Source of the DNA: Propionibacteriaceae bacterium
Lineage (GTDB): Bacteria > Actinomycetota > Actinomycetes > Propionibacteriales > Propionibacteriaceae
Direction: 5' to 3'
Assembly: GCA_031265875.1 (NCBI GenBank)
Contig: JAISCA010000031.1
Span: forward strand, 100,322-164,321
DNA length: 64,000 nt
Numbering within the stretch: the first letter of the stretch is position 1; every line of letters begins with the position of its first letter. The position numbers and the translations under genes were made by a program. The notes under the pieces were generated by a model. That model did no database searches, had not been told where the DNA came from, and saw nothing but the letters and a program-made list of their open reading frames with translations. This document shows positions 30,903 to 40,873 of this stretch, in pieces.

Positions 30903-32669
30903 ATGAACGGTAGAGCGGTCGAGGCCGTCTGGATCTGGCGTTTCAGCACGGCGCCATTCAAGGCTACCTATGGCAGATTGCCCGGTGACGGCGGTTACAC
31001 GAAGGACTATCTCCAAGTCAGCGGCTCTTGCGCGGAGCTTCTCGGGCGGGCGTTCCCCTTACCCGAAGGAGCTGACCGTGTGGACTTCACCTACTGCTGG
31101 CCAGGCGGCGAGGCCAGAGGGTTCATCAAGCACCCGAACGACCGGTATCACCTATCCTGGGGTACGGTTGCGGGAGCGCCCGCACCGTGGAGGCTGATTC
31201 AACAACCCACTGAGGATGGACCTCAGACGATACCGGGTACTCCTGACCTCAAGACTGCCGACGAGGCCAATGCCGAGTGGACACGGATAGAAAAGTCAGG
31301 AGTCCAGGCGTTCCTCGTAGCTATCAAACTGAAGGACGAACCAGACAAGCTGCATATACGGGCTTATCTCGACGTTTCCCTTAACGATCCGGTGTGGGGT
31401 TTCGCCTCCGTTGACAGGATGCTCCCCTCCCTCGCCGAGCTTGCGCGTCAGATTCCAAGCAGGGGCGGCTGCGCGTCCGCAGCCTACGACAACTTAGTCA
31501 AACCGTCGGTCGCGGAGGCCATCGCCCTTCTTGAGAAAAACCCGAATCTACTGGTGATTGGACCACCTGGCACCGGTAAGTCCGTGCTCTTGGAGGACTT
31601 GGCCAAGTGGGTGGCGAATCCCGGAATCTTGTTCGACCCAACCAAGAACCACCACGACGCCTGGGATTTCGGTGAACGGCATGGCAAGACTCGCACGGTC
31701 ATCATGCACCCGTCCTTCAGCTACGAGAACCTAGTCATGGGACTGTTACCAGTGCCCAAAAACGGGGGCGTGGGCGTTGAACCAGCCACCGGTCCGCTCA
31801 TCAATCTGGCCCACTACGCATCAACTCCCGGCAGGCGAGCGATGCTCGTTCTCGATGAATTCAACCGGGGAAATGCGGCAGCAGCGCTTGGAGACACTCT
31901 GGCCCTGCTCGACCGTGACAAGAGGTTCACTCCCGGTGACCCGTCCAGCGGAGCGACCATCGACCTGGCCTACGCCAGCTTGGAGCCCAATGTCCCCACC
32001 GAATTCAGCTCAGATACCGGGACTAGGGTGGCAGCACAATTCAGCCTACCCAACTCATTGTGGATCGTCGCAGCCCTGAACACGAGCGACAGAAGTGTCG
32101 CCCCGCTAGACGCGGCCCTCCGGAGACGCTTCACCGTCCTGGAGATGCAGCCCGACTACTACGCTCTGCGAGTCAGACTGGACGCTGACCCTGAGGCCGA
32201 TTTCCACACTGACCTCACCGAATTGACACCGCGAGTCGTCGGGGAGCTTGCCGCCAGAGTACTGGCGGGCGTCAACAGCAGGATAGACGCCGTCCTGGGC
32301 ATCGACTTCCGTGTAGGCCCCTCATGTTTCTGGGGGCTGGCGGCAAACGATGGTGCAGATATGCTTGGGCAGTTGGCCGAGGCGTTCGATCTACGCCTCG
32401 TCCAGAACCTTAGGATGTCGCTGATAGACGACGACGCGCCCCTCGGAGCTATCTTGAGAGCGGGCCAGCCAGGTGGAGCGGGGTCCACCTCGAAGACACA
32501 CGTTGCATGGTGGTCATCCCCTGACGTGGGCCTTGGGGATTTGGGTCAGCCTCGCCTACTCTTGCGCCGAGTGTCGGAGATGACGCCGCAGGAGTCGTTC
32601 AACGAATTGCTACGACAAGCCGACATCGCACGAGACGGCACTGGCCAGGCCAACATTGACCAGGTCTAG
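30903..32669 (+). CDS. McrB-like AAA+ GTPase (restriction subunit)
   Basis: 588 residues. An unrecognised N-terminal domain (about 1-195) is presumed to read DNA or its modification state. The AAA+ domain has Walker A VIGPPGTGKS (about 219-227), MLVLDEFNRGNAAAALGD (Walker B plus McrB-specific RGN) and VAALNTSDRSVAPLDAALRRRF, which matches the McrB N-T-x-D-R-S signature for GTP use. In the family it forms rings that drive cleavage by McrC. Stop overlaps the McrC frame. Preceded by the Dam-type gene with 1 nt between them. Confidence 0.92.
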   Translation: MNGRAVEAVWIWRFSTAPFKATYGRLPGDGGYTKDYLQVSGSCAELLGRAFPLPEGADRVDFTYCWPGGEARGFIKHPNDRYHLSWGTVAGAPAPWRLIQQPTEDGPQTIPGTPDLKTADEANAEWTRIEKSGVQAFLVAIKLKDEPDKLHIRAYLDVSLNDPVWGFASVDRMLPSLAELARQIPSRGGCASAAYDNLVKPSVAEAIALLEKNPNLLVIGPPGTGKSVLLEDLAKWVANPGILFDPTKNHHDAWDFGERHGKTRTVIMHPSFSYENLVMGLLPVPKNGGVGVEPATGPLINLAHYASTPGRRAMLVLDEFNRGNAAAALGDTLALLDRDKRFTPGDPSSGATIDLAYASLEPNVPTEFSSDTGTRVAAQFSLPNSLWIVAALNTSDRSVAPLDAALRRRFTVLEMQPDYYALRVRLDADPEADFHTDLTELTPRVVGELAARVLAGVNSRIDAVLGIDFRVGPSCFWGLAANDGADMLGQLAEAFDLRLVQNLRMSLIDDDAPLGAILRAGQPGGAGSTSKTHVAWWSSPDVGLGDLGQPRLLLRRVSEMTPQESFNELLRQADIARDGTGQANIDQV

Positions 32670-33921
32670 TGTTCTTGAATTCACTGAGAACGCGCCGCAA
32701 ACCATGAGCGCGGATCTCGCTCGCGCGATCAAGACGGCGTCACAGTCCCTGAAGCACGTCTTGCGACCCCGCTTCTCACAGGTCGGCATCGATGACCGCA
32801 CTGTCACCTTCACCAACCTTGTCGGTTCGTTCAGGCTTGACACTGGGGAGATTGTGAAGGTGCGGCCCAAGACGGATCACGGGCAAGACTGGGCTGGGTC
32901 GGTGGCAAGGCTCCTCACCCCGAACACCCGCGTCGGGATCACAGGCTCCTCTCATTCCCGGCGACGCGAGTCCGGCGCGGATAGCGCCCTGGCCGTCGCT
33001 ATCCGGATCGAATACGGACGAAGGCTGGAGCGAGCCTTGAGAAGCGATGGTCCGGTCCAAGCCTATGAGCGTGTATCCGAGACGACCCACCGGTTGCGCG
33101 GCCGTCTCCAAGTTACAGATTGGCTCAGAACTGCGGCCCTGAAACCGACCGACTTCCCTGTGGTCAGGGACGAGCTGACGATCCATAACGACTTCGCCAG
33201 GGCCATGGCCTTGGTCGCCGAGGCGTTCGCCCGATCGACTGCCTCACCACAGCTTGCCAGCAAGCTCCACAGACTCGCTTCTAACATGACTGTCGGCGAG
33301 TCCATTCCAGCTCGAGTGAACCCCGCCGTCACGTCACGCGATCTGCCACCGCAATGGGCAAAATTCGACACCGCTTGGGACATCGCCCGGAGTTTCCTAA
33401 ATAACCGATCCCTCATGGGCGGTCCCGGGCGCTGGCACGGCTTCGAGGTGTCGGTCGAACCGTGGCCTCTATTGGAAGAACTGCTCCAACGGGCACTCCA
33501 GACCATCGTTCGTCAAGGACTCGTCCCAGGAGTCGTCAATGTGCCGCCCAAAAACAGATACGGCCTGCTCCGAGGAACGTCAGGCCTGACGGTGGAGCCG
33601 GACGGCGTGGTGATGGGAGATGGGCGGACGCTGGCCTCTTTCGAGGCGAAGTACACCACGAAAGTGAGAGAGCGCGACCATGTGTTCCAAGCGGTCACCA
33701 CCGCCGCCGTTCTACAATCCCCGCTCGCTGTACTTGTCTATCCAGGTGATGAAGGCGTTCATGTAGAGGATGTCGCAGGACACAACGGTAATCCCGGCCA
33801 CCTGGCCACTCTCGGCCTCGGCATGTATCGTTACGGCGGTCTCGCGAGCGACATCGAAAACGCGAAGAAGATCGCAGACGCCATGGTCACGAATCGACTT
33901 GTCATCGATCCTGGAGCCTGA
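32656..33921 (+). CDS. McrC-like nuclease subunit
   Basis: 421 residues. The C-terminal PD-(D/E)xK nuclease core is visible: LTVEPDGVVMGDGRTLASFEAKYTTKV (about 311-335; D and E-A-K). The N-terminal half has RPRFSQVGIDDRTVTFTNLVGSF, as in McrC partners that bind the McrB ring. The start is uncertain: TTG 32656 overlaps the mcrB end by 14 bp; ATG 32704 is the first canonical choice. Together with the McrB-like gene it forms a modification-linked restriction machine. Confidence 0.88.
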   Translation: MTRSSVLEFTENAPQTMSADLARAIKTASQSLKHVLRPRFSQVGIDDRTVTFTNLVGSFRLDTGEIVKVRPKTDHGQDWAGSVARLLTPNTRVGITGSSHSRRRESGADSALAVAIRIEYGRRLERALRSDGPVQAYERVSETTHRLRGRLQVTDWLRTAALKPTDFPVVRDELTIHNDFARAMALVAEAFARSTASPQLASKLHRLASNMTVGESIPARVNPAVTSRDLPPQWAKFDTAWDIARSFLNNRSLMGGPGRWHGFEVSVEPWPLLEELLQRALQTIVRQGLVPGVVNVPPKNRYGLLRGTSGLTVEPDGVVMGDGRTLASFEAKYTTKVRERDHVFQAVTTAAVLQSPLAVLVYPGDEGVHVEDVAGHNGNPGHLATLGLGMYRYGGLASDIENAKKIADAMVTNRLVIDPGA

Positions 33922-34104
33922 CCCTGGTCAGATTTTAACTCGACGACCCGTAGACCTAACTTACCGGATGACCAAATGCGACCCCGGGCGCCGCGAGGCT
34001 GGCAGGACGTGCAAGACTGACCCTTGAGGACAGAGCGTCACGCTCCATCCTTTACCACTAAGGATCGTCGGGCACGTACCGCCCGTGGAAAGGTTTGTTT
34101 TGTC
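33922..34104. other. Junction between defence island and sugar ABC gene
   Basis: 183 bp without a gene; composition returns to that of the chromosome. GAAAGG (about 34088) may serve as the ribosome site for the next gene. No direct repeat matching the left edge of the island was found. Confidence 0.4.
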
Positions 34105-35471
<1,367 letters not shown>

Positions 35472-35475
<4 letters not shown>

Positions 35476-36863
35476 GCGGCGTGCCTCGCTTCATCTCGGC
35501 CACTCCGGACTCCCGCCTGATCCCTCTGCCCTGGGGGACCCCTTTGGCGGAGTGGCCGGTCGATTTGCTGGTGGCCCTGCCTCGGGGCCTGTCCCGCCAC
35601 GTCGTCCGTTTCATCAAGGTGGGCGACGACGTCTACGCCGCCAAAGAGGTGATCGACCATCTGGCCCGCCATGAGTACCGTCTCCTGCACGACCTGATGC
35701 GCTTGGGCACCCCGTCGGTCGAGCCGATCGGCATCATCACCGAGCGGGGCGACTGCGGCGGCGTGCCTTTGGACCCGATCCTGATCACCCGCCACCTTCA
35801 ATTCTCGTTGCCCTACCGGGCCCTCTTCGCCCCCGGCGTGCGGCCGGAGACGGTCTCCCGCCTGCTCGACGCCATGGTGGTGTTGTTGGCCCGCTTGCAC
35901 CTGATCGGTTTCCAATGGGGCGACGTGTCGTTGTCGAACATCCTGTTCCGGCGCGACGCCGACACCTTCGCGGCCTATCTGGTCGACGCCGAGACCGGCG
36001 GGCTGCACCCCAAGTTGAGCGACGGTCAGCGCCGCCAGGACTTGGAGATCGCCCGTACCAACCTGTTCGGCGACTTCCTCGACCTGCGCGCCGGCGGTCT
36101 GTTGCAGGAGGACTTGGACCCGCTCCAGCTGGTCGACCTGGTGCAGTCGAGGTACCACGAGCTGTGGCAGGAGCTGACCGGGGCGGAGGAGTTCTCGGGC
36201 GACCAGATGGGCCGGATCGAGAACCGGGTGCGTCGTCTCAACGCCCTCGGCTTCGACGTCGCCGAACTCGACATCCGGACCGCCGCCGACGCCTCGACCG
36301 TCCGCATCCAACCCATGGTGGTCGACGCCGGGCACCACTCGCGCCGCCTGATGCGCCTGACCGGCTTGGACACCGAGGAGAACCAGGCCCGGCGGCTCTT
36401 GAACGACCTCGACACCTACCGTTGGCGCACCGGTCAACAGCACGTCGACGAGGCGGCGGTGGCGCACGACTGGATGACGCACGTCTTCCAGCCGGTCATG
36501 GACTTGGTGCCAGCCGATCTGAGGGCCAAGCGGGAGCCGGCTCAGATCTTCCACGAGGTGCTGGACTACCGCTGGTACGCCGCCGAGCGCCAGAGCCGTG
36601 ACGTGCCCATCACGGAGGCGGCCCAAGGTTACGTCCAAGACGTCCTACGCTGCCTGCCGGACGAGGAGTTGAACACCGAGTCTTTGCTGCCGGTCGAGTC
36701 GCGCCAATTGGTCAATCCCTACGATCCCTCGCAGGGCTACGTCGAGCCGGGCCAGGAGCCGCCCCAGGATCCCTGGGAGGACGGCGTCGACCAGGTCGCC
36801 GCGCCCAGTCCCTTCCTCGACATCGACGCTTTGCGGGCCCGAGCGGCCGCGACGGCTGAGTGA
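35472..36863 (+). CDS. DUF4032 protein (kinase-like fold)
   Basis: 463 residues, function unknown. N-terminal half resembles lipopolysaccharide kinase/Kdo-kinase-like folds: LPRGLSRHVVRFIKVGDDVYAAKEV, ARHEYRLLHDLMRLG, VTRH-like LITRHLQFSLPYRALF, and GDVSLSNILFRRD (catalytic-loop-like HxxxxN). The DUF4032 C-terminal part follows, ending in an acidic/Pro tail. Common in actinobacteria beside sugar ABC ATPases, as here. Start ATG 35472 overlaps the ABC stop (ATGA); GTG 35481 is possible. Confidence 0.85.
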
Positions 36864-36945
36864 GCCGGAGCCGGGTGGACTGAGCCGGTTGAACCGTAGC
36901 CCGGTGGCCCGGAGCCGACTCGGCCGGGCCGGGTAGGCTGAACCG

Positions 36946-38346
36946 GTGACGTTCTGCCTCTATGACTCCGCCCAGGGCCGCCAGGTCCCCTTCGTCCCCC
37001 TGCGGCCGGGCCAGGTCTCGATCTATTGCTGCGGCTTGACCGTGCAAGCCCCGCCCCACCTCGGCCACATCCGTAAAGAGGTCGTCTTCGACACCCTGCG
37101 CCGCTGGCTGACCTGGTCGGGCCTGGAGGTCTCCTTGGTGGTCAATGTGACTGACATCGACGACAAGATCTTGGCTAAGGCGTCTGAGGCCGGCCGGCCT
37201 TGGTACGCCCACGCCTACTTGTACGAGCGGGCCCTGCACCAGGCCGCCCAACTGATGGGTTGCCAGCCCCCGACTTACGAGCCGCGCGCCACCGGCCACA
37301 TCCCGGAGATGGTCGAGTTGGTCCAGGCCATCTTGGACCACGGCCACGGCTACCCGGCCGAGGACGGGTCGGGCGACGTCTACTTCGACGTCCGTAGCTT
37401 CCCGACCTACGGCGCGCTGTCCGGCCAGCGCCTGGACGAGGTCGTGCCGGCCACGGACGCCGACCCTAGGGGCAAGCGCGACCCCCGTGACTTCGCCCTC
37501 TGGAAGGGTTACAAGCCGACTGAGCCCTGGACCGCCTCTTGGCCCTCGCCCTGGGGCCGGGGCCGGCCGGGTTGGCATTTGGAGTGCTCGGCCATGGCCG
37601 GCAAATACCTGGGCGACGCCTTCGACATCCACGGCGGCGGCATCGACCTGCGTTTCCCCCACCACGAGAACGAGCGGGCCCAATCCCAGGCCGCTGGGCG
37701 ACCCTTCGCCCAGCACTGGATGCACAACGCCTTCGTGACCGATCCGACCGGGGAGAAGATGAGCAAGTCTTTGTCCAACGGCATGTTGGTGACGGAGGTG
37801 ACCAAAAAGTACGCTCCCCGCGCCGTCCGCTATTACCTGGTCGCCCCCCACTACCGCTCGATGGTGGAGTATTCCGACCAGGCCCTGACCGAGGCCAGCG
37901 CCTCTTTGGCCCGGGTCGACTCCTTCGTGGCCCGCGCCATCGACCTGGTCGGGCCGACCGCGCCCGGACAGCCGCCCGAGGCCTTCGCCGTCGCCCTGGA
38001 CGATGATTTGGGCACGCCGGCGGCGCTGGCCCAGTTGCACGAGACGGTGCGGGAGGGCAACCGTGGGCTCGACGCCGGCCAGACGGAGTCAGTCCAGGCC
38101 AGTCTGGCCCAGGTCCAGGCCATGTTGACCGTGTTGGGCCTGCGGGCGGACGACCCGATCTGGGCCGCTAACCCGGCCGGCGACTTGGGCCAAGTCGTGT
38201 CCGGCTTGGTCGAAGCCCTCTTGGAGCAGCGCCAGGCGGCCCGGGCCAGGCGCGATTGGGCCGCCTCCGATCAGATCCGCGACCACTTGGCCGATCTCGG
38301 TGTGACCGTCGAAGACACCCCCCACGGCCCCCGCTGGAGCTTGTGA
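36946..38346 (+). CDS. cysS: Cysteinyl-tRNA synthetase
   Basis: Charges tRNA-Cys; class I synthetase of 466 residues. HIGH motif PPHLGHIR, zinc/cysteine site (Cys28 in YCCGLTVQ, CSAMAGKYLG, HHENERAQ), KMSKS at EKMSKSLSNG. The long C-terminal anticodon-binding domain rules out the shorter mycothiol ligase MshC. Start GTG 36946: TAGGCT (36934-36939) ends 6 nt before it, a clear leaderless case. It shares one base with the start of rlmB. Confidence 0.97.
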   Translation: MTFCLYDSAQGRQVPFVPLRPGQVSIYCCGLTVQAPPHLGHIRKEVVFDTLRRWLTWSGLEVSLVVNVTDIDDKILAKASEAGRPWYAHAYLYERALHQAAQLMGCQPPTYEPRATGHIPEMVELVQAILDHGHGYPAEDGSGDVYFDVRSFPTYGALSGQRLDEVVPATDADPRGKRDPRDFALWKGYKPTEPWTASWPSPWGRGRPGWHLECSAMAGKYLGDAFDIHGGGIDLRFPHHENERAQSQAAGRPFAQHWMHNAFVTDPTGEKMSKSLSNGMLVTEVTKKYAPRAVRYYLVAPHYRSMVEYSDQALTEASASLARVDSFVARAIDLVGPTAPGQPPEAFAVALDDDLGTPAALAQLHETVREGNRGLDAGQTESVQASLAQVQAMLTVLGLRADDPIWAANPAGDLGQVVSGLVEALLEQRQAARARRDWAASDQIRDHLADLGVTVEDTPHGPRWSL

Positions 38347-39398
38347 TGGCGGGCAATTCGGCCCGCCGGGGGGCGCGCCAACGCGGCAAGGGCATCGGCT
38401 CCAAGGGACACACGGCTGGTTCCGGGGGCCGGGTCAGGCGCGGCCTGGAAGGACGCGGACCGACCCCGAAGGCGGAGGACCGGGTCTGGCACAAGGCTTA
38501 TCGGGGCGATTCGACCGGCCCCGGCCTAGACGACTCCAGCCGAGGCTCGGGTCGGACGGCGGCGGCCCGGCCGGGAGCAGGCGCCGGACGGACCCGCCCC
38601 AGCGGTTCCAGCGGCGCCCGGGGCGCCTCGGGCCAAGGACGACCGAGCGGGAGCGGAGCCCGCTCCAAGACGGCCGACTGGGTGGTGGGCCGCAATCCGG
38701 TCTGGGAGGCTTTGCAGGCCGGTCTGCCGGTCAAAGCGGCCTACGTCATCGAGGGGGCCCAGCGCGACGACCGCCTGCGTGACATCTTCAAGCTGACCGC
38801 CACCGGCGGCTTGGCCCTGCTCGAAGTCTCGCGCTCGGAGTTGGACCGCTTGACCGACGGGGCGGTCCATCAAGGCGTGGCCCTGCGTCTGCCGCCTTTC
38901 GACTACGCCGACCCCGCCGACGTGCTGGCCGACGCCCTAGCCAGCGACGGTTTGGTGGTGGCCTGCGACCAGATCACCGACCCGCACAACCTCGGTGCCA
39001 TCGTGCGCTCGGCCGCCGCCTTCGGCGCCGTCGGCGTCGTCATCCCGGAGCGGCGCAGCGCCCAGTTGACGGCCGCCGCCTGGAAGGCCTCGGCCGGAGC
39101 CGCCGCCCATATCCCGGTGGCCAAGGCCACCAATTTGAACCGTTGCTTGACCGACGCCGCCGCCGCCGGTTGTCTCGTGCTCGGACTGGCCGGCGAGGCC
39201 GAGACCGATTTGGCCGAGCTGGATGATCTGACCGGCCCCATCGTCTTGGTGGTCGGCTCCGAGGGCGCTGGTCTCAGCCACCTGGTGCGCCAGCACTGCG
39301 ACGTCTTAGTCCGGATCCCATTGTCCGGCCCGGTCGAGTCCCTCAACGCCTCGGTGGCGGCGGGCGTGGCTCTGTACGAGTTGGCCAGCCGCCACTGA
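38346..39398 (+). CDS. rlmB: 23S rRNA (guanosine-2'-O-)-methyltransferase
   Basis: SPOUT methylase of the TrmH/RlmB family, modifying the 23S rRNA peptidyl-transferase region. 350 residues. A basic, Gly/Arg/Ser-rich N-terminal tail of about 110 residues is an actinobacterial extension. Then the L30e-like substrate domain (VVGRNPVWEALQAG) and the knotted domain: CDQITDPHNLGAIVRSAAAFG (motif 1), LVVGSEGAGLSHLV (motif 2) and IPLSGPVESLNASVAAGVALYEL (motif 3). TGATG overlap with cysS. Confidence 0.95.
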   Translation: MAGNSARRGARQRGKGIGSKGHTAGSGGRVRRGLEGRGPTPKAEDRVWHKAYRGDSTGPGLDDSSRGSGRTAAARPGAGAGRTRPSGSSGARGASGQGRPSGSGARSKTADWVVGRNPVWEALQAGLPVKAAYVIEGAQRDDRLRDIFKLTATGGLALLEVSRSELDRLTDGAVHQGVALRLPPFDYADPADVLADALASDGLVVACDQITDPHNLGAIVRSAAAFGAVGVVIPERRSAQLTAAAWKASAGAAAHIPVAKATNLNRCLTDAAAAGCLVLGLAGEAETDLAELDDLTGPIVLVVGSEGAGLSHLVRQHCDVLVRIPLSGPVESLNASVAAGVALYELASRH

Positions 39399-39406
39399 GT
39401 AAGACC

Positions 39407-40459
39407 TCAGACCAGGTGGACGATCGGCTTGATCAGATCGGGAGCCTTGCGGTCCATCAGATCGAAGGCCTCGGGCAGGGCGTCGAAGCCCTGGAAGCGG
39501 TGCGAGATGATCTGGGTCGGGTCGAAGCGGCCGTACTCGATCAGAGCCAGCAAGCGCTCGATCCGGACCTTGCCGCCCGGGCAGAAGCCACCCCGGATGT
39601 CCTTGTCCGCCATGCCCAGCCCCCAGCTCAGGGCCGGGAAGGTCAAGGTGTCGGTGGCGTCGAAGAAGTTGACGTTGGCCAAGGTCCCGCCGGCTTTCAG
39701 CATGTTGAGCCCCTGCAGGAAGGCCTCCGGGCCGCCGCCGGCCAAGATGACCTTGTCCACGCCGCCGGTCAGCTCCAGCACCTGGGCGTCGATCGGGCCG
39801 TCTTTGTAGCTGATGACCTGGCTGGCGCCGTACTGACGGGCCACGGCCACGGTCTGCGGCCGGGCGCCGACGGCGATGACACGGGCGGCGCCCCGCAGGA
39901 TCGCCCCCACCACTGACATCAGGCCGACCGGACCGATGCCGATGACCACGACGGTGTCGCCCAAGACGATGTCGGCCATCTCGGCGCCATAGAAACCGGT
40001 CGAAGCCATGTCGACCGTCATCAGAGCGGCCTCGGGGGACACCCCGGCCGGGATCAGAGCCAGGTTGGCGTCGGCTTGGTTGACGTGGCAGAACTCCGCC
40101 ATCACGCCGTCCTTGCTGCCGACCAGTTTGAAGGAGCCGAAGGGGCCCACGTCATGGGAGAAGGTCTTGTGGTTCTGCACCCCGGAGACCAGCCAGTCCG
40201 GCGTGACGCAGGGCACCGCCACTAGGTCGCCCGGCTTGATCGTCTGGACCAGGGCGCCGACCTCTTCGACCACCCCGACCGCCTCATGGCCCAAGATGAG
40301 TTCGCTGTGAGGGCCCGACCCGCCATGGCTGACGTGGGTGTCGGAGCTACAGGGAGCGACGATGGTGGGCCGCACGATGGCGTCCAGCGGGCCACACTGT
40401 GGCTTGTCTTTCTCGATCCAGCCGACTTGGTTGACGGCATGCATGCCGTATCCACGCAT
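39407..40459 (-). CDS. NADP-dependent secondary alcohol dehydrogenase (zinc MDR)
   Basis: Interconverts secondary alcohols and ketones (isopropanol/acetone type). 350 residues, close in pattern to clostridial and Thermoanaerobacter enzymes: VGWIEKDKPQCGPLDAIVRP, zinc ligands in APCSSDTH (C37) and LGHEAVG (H), and DMASTGFYGAEMADI (D150). GIGPVGLMSVVGAILRGAARVIAVGARP holds the NADP site; Arg200 and the later Tyr are kept while Ser199 is Ala. GAGGAGAAG before ATG 40459 is the ribosome site. Such enzymes are better known in anaerobes, so transfer is possible. Confidence 0.92.
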   Translation of the reverse strand: MRGYGMHAVNQVGWIEKDKPQCGPLDAIVRPTIVAPCSSDTHVSHGGSGPHSELILGHEAVGVVEEVGALVQTIKPGDLVAVPCVTPDWLVSGVQNHKTFSHDVGPFGSFKLVGSKDGVMAEFCHVNQADANLALIPAGVSPEAALMTVDMASTGFYGAEMADIVLGDTVVVIGIGPVGLMSVVGAILRGAARVIAVGARPQTVAVARQYGASQVISYKDGPIDAQVLELTGGVDKVILAGGGPEAFLQGLNMLKAGGTLANVNFFDATDTLTFPALSWGLGMADKDIRGGFCPGGKVRIERLLALIEYGRFDPTQIISHRFQGFDALPEAFDLMDRKAPDLIKPIVHLV

Positions 40460-40506
40460 GATTGCTTCTCCTCAAATCATGACAGTAAAAATTATTCACT
40501 GACGCA

Positions 40507-40623
40507 CTAGAAGCCCCAAAAAGTGTCCTCCCTCCGCTGCGCTCCGGTCCGGTACTTTTCGGGGACCCCGAGAAACCGAAACTCGGCTCATTCGTCGAAG
40601 TTTCAAACACTTAGTGAAACTAA
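40507..40623 (+). repeat. 117-bp interspersed element, copy D
   Basis: Starts CTAGAAGCCCCAAAAAGTGT, ends AGTGAAACTAAG. Near-identical to copy B along its length. It lies 48 bp upstream of the alcohol dehydrogenase start, again pointing away from the gene. Confidence 0.92.
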
Positions 40624-40758
40624 GTTCAACCACCCTTGGCGGAACTCGTTTGCTCGCAGGACGATCAGACGGTGAATGGCCGCAGCAGAGCTTACCGGGC
40701 CGATTTCGGCCTCTCAATCCGGGTCCGGCCTGCCGGCCAGGCCCACCCGGGCGATAGA

Positions 40759-40835
40759 CACGATTGAGGCGACCGTCGAGCGCTGGCGCTCATGAGGGGG
40801 AGCCGATTGAGTGTTTGAGACTCGTCAGAGTCGAT
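40759..40835 (+). repeat. Covarying double-hairpin repeat, copy 3
   Basis: CACGATTGAGGCGACCGTC, hairpin I GAGCGC-TG-GCGCTC (40778-40791), GAGCCGATTGAGTGTT, hairpin II GACTC-GTCA-GAGTC (40819-40832). Stem bases differ from the other copies in paired positions. Lies 39 bp upstream of glyA. Confidence 0.82.
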
Positions 40836-40873
40836 AATCTAGTCTCCTATCAGCCCGCACGCCAGGAGGCTCC

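Noticed and set aside
36946..38346. MshC mycothiol ligase
   Set aside because: Length of 466 with a full C-terminal anticodon domain and the junction to rlmB fit CysS.
40836..40873. Glycine or other known riboswitch before glyA
   Set aside because: No conserved core of a known class could be recognised; only the double-hairpin repeat is supported.
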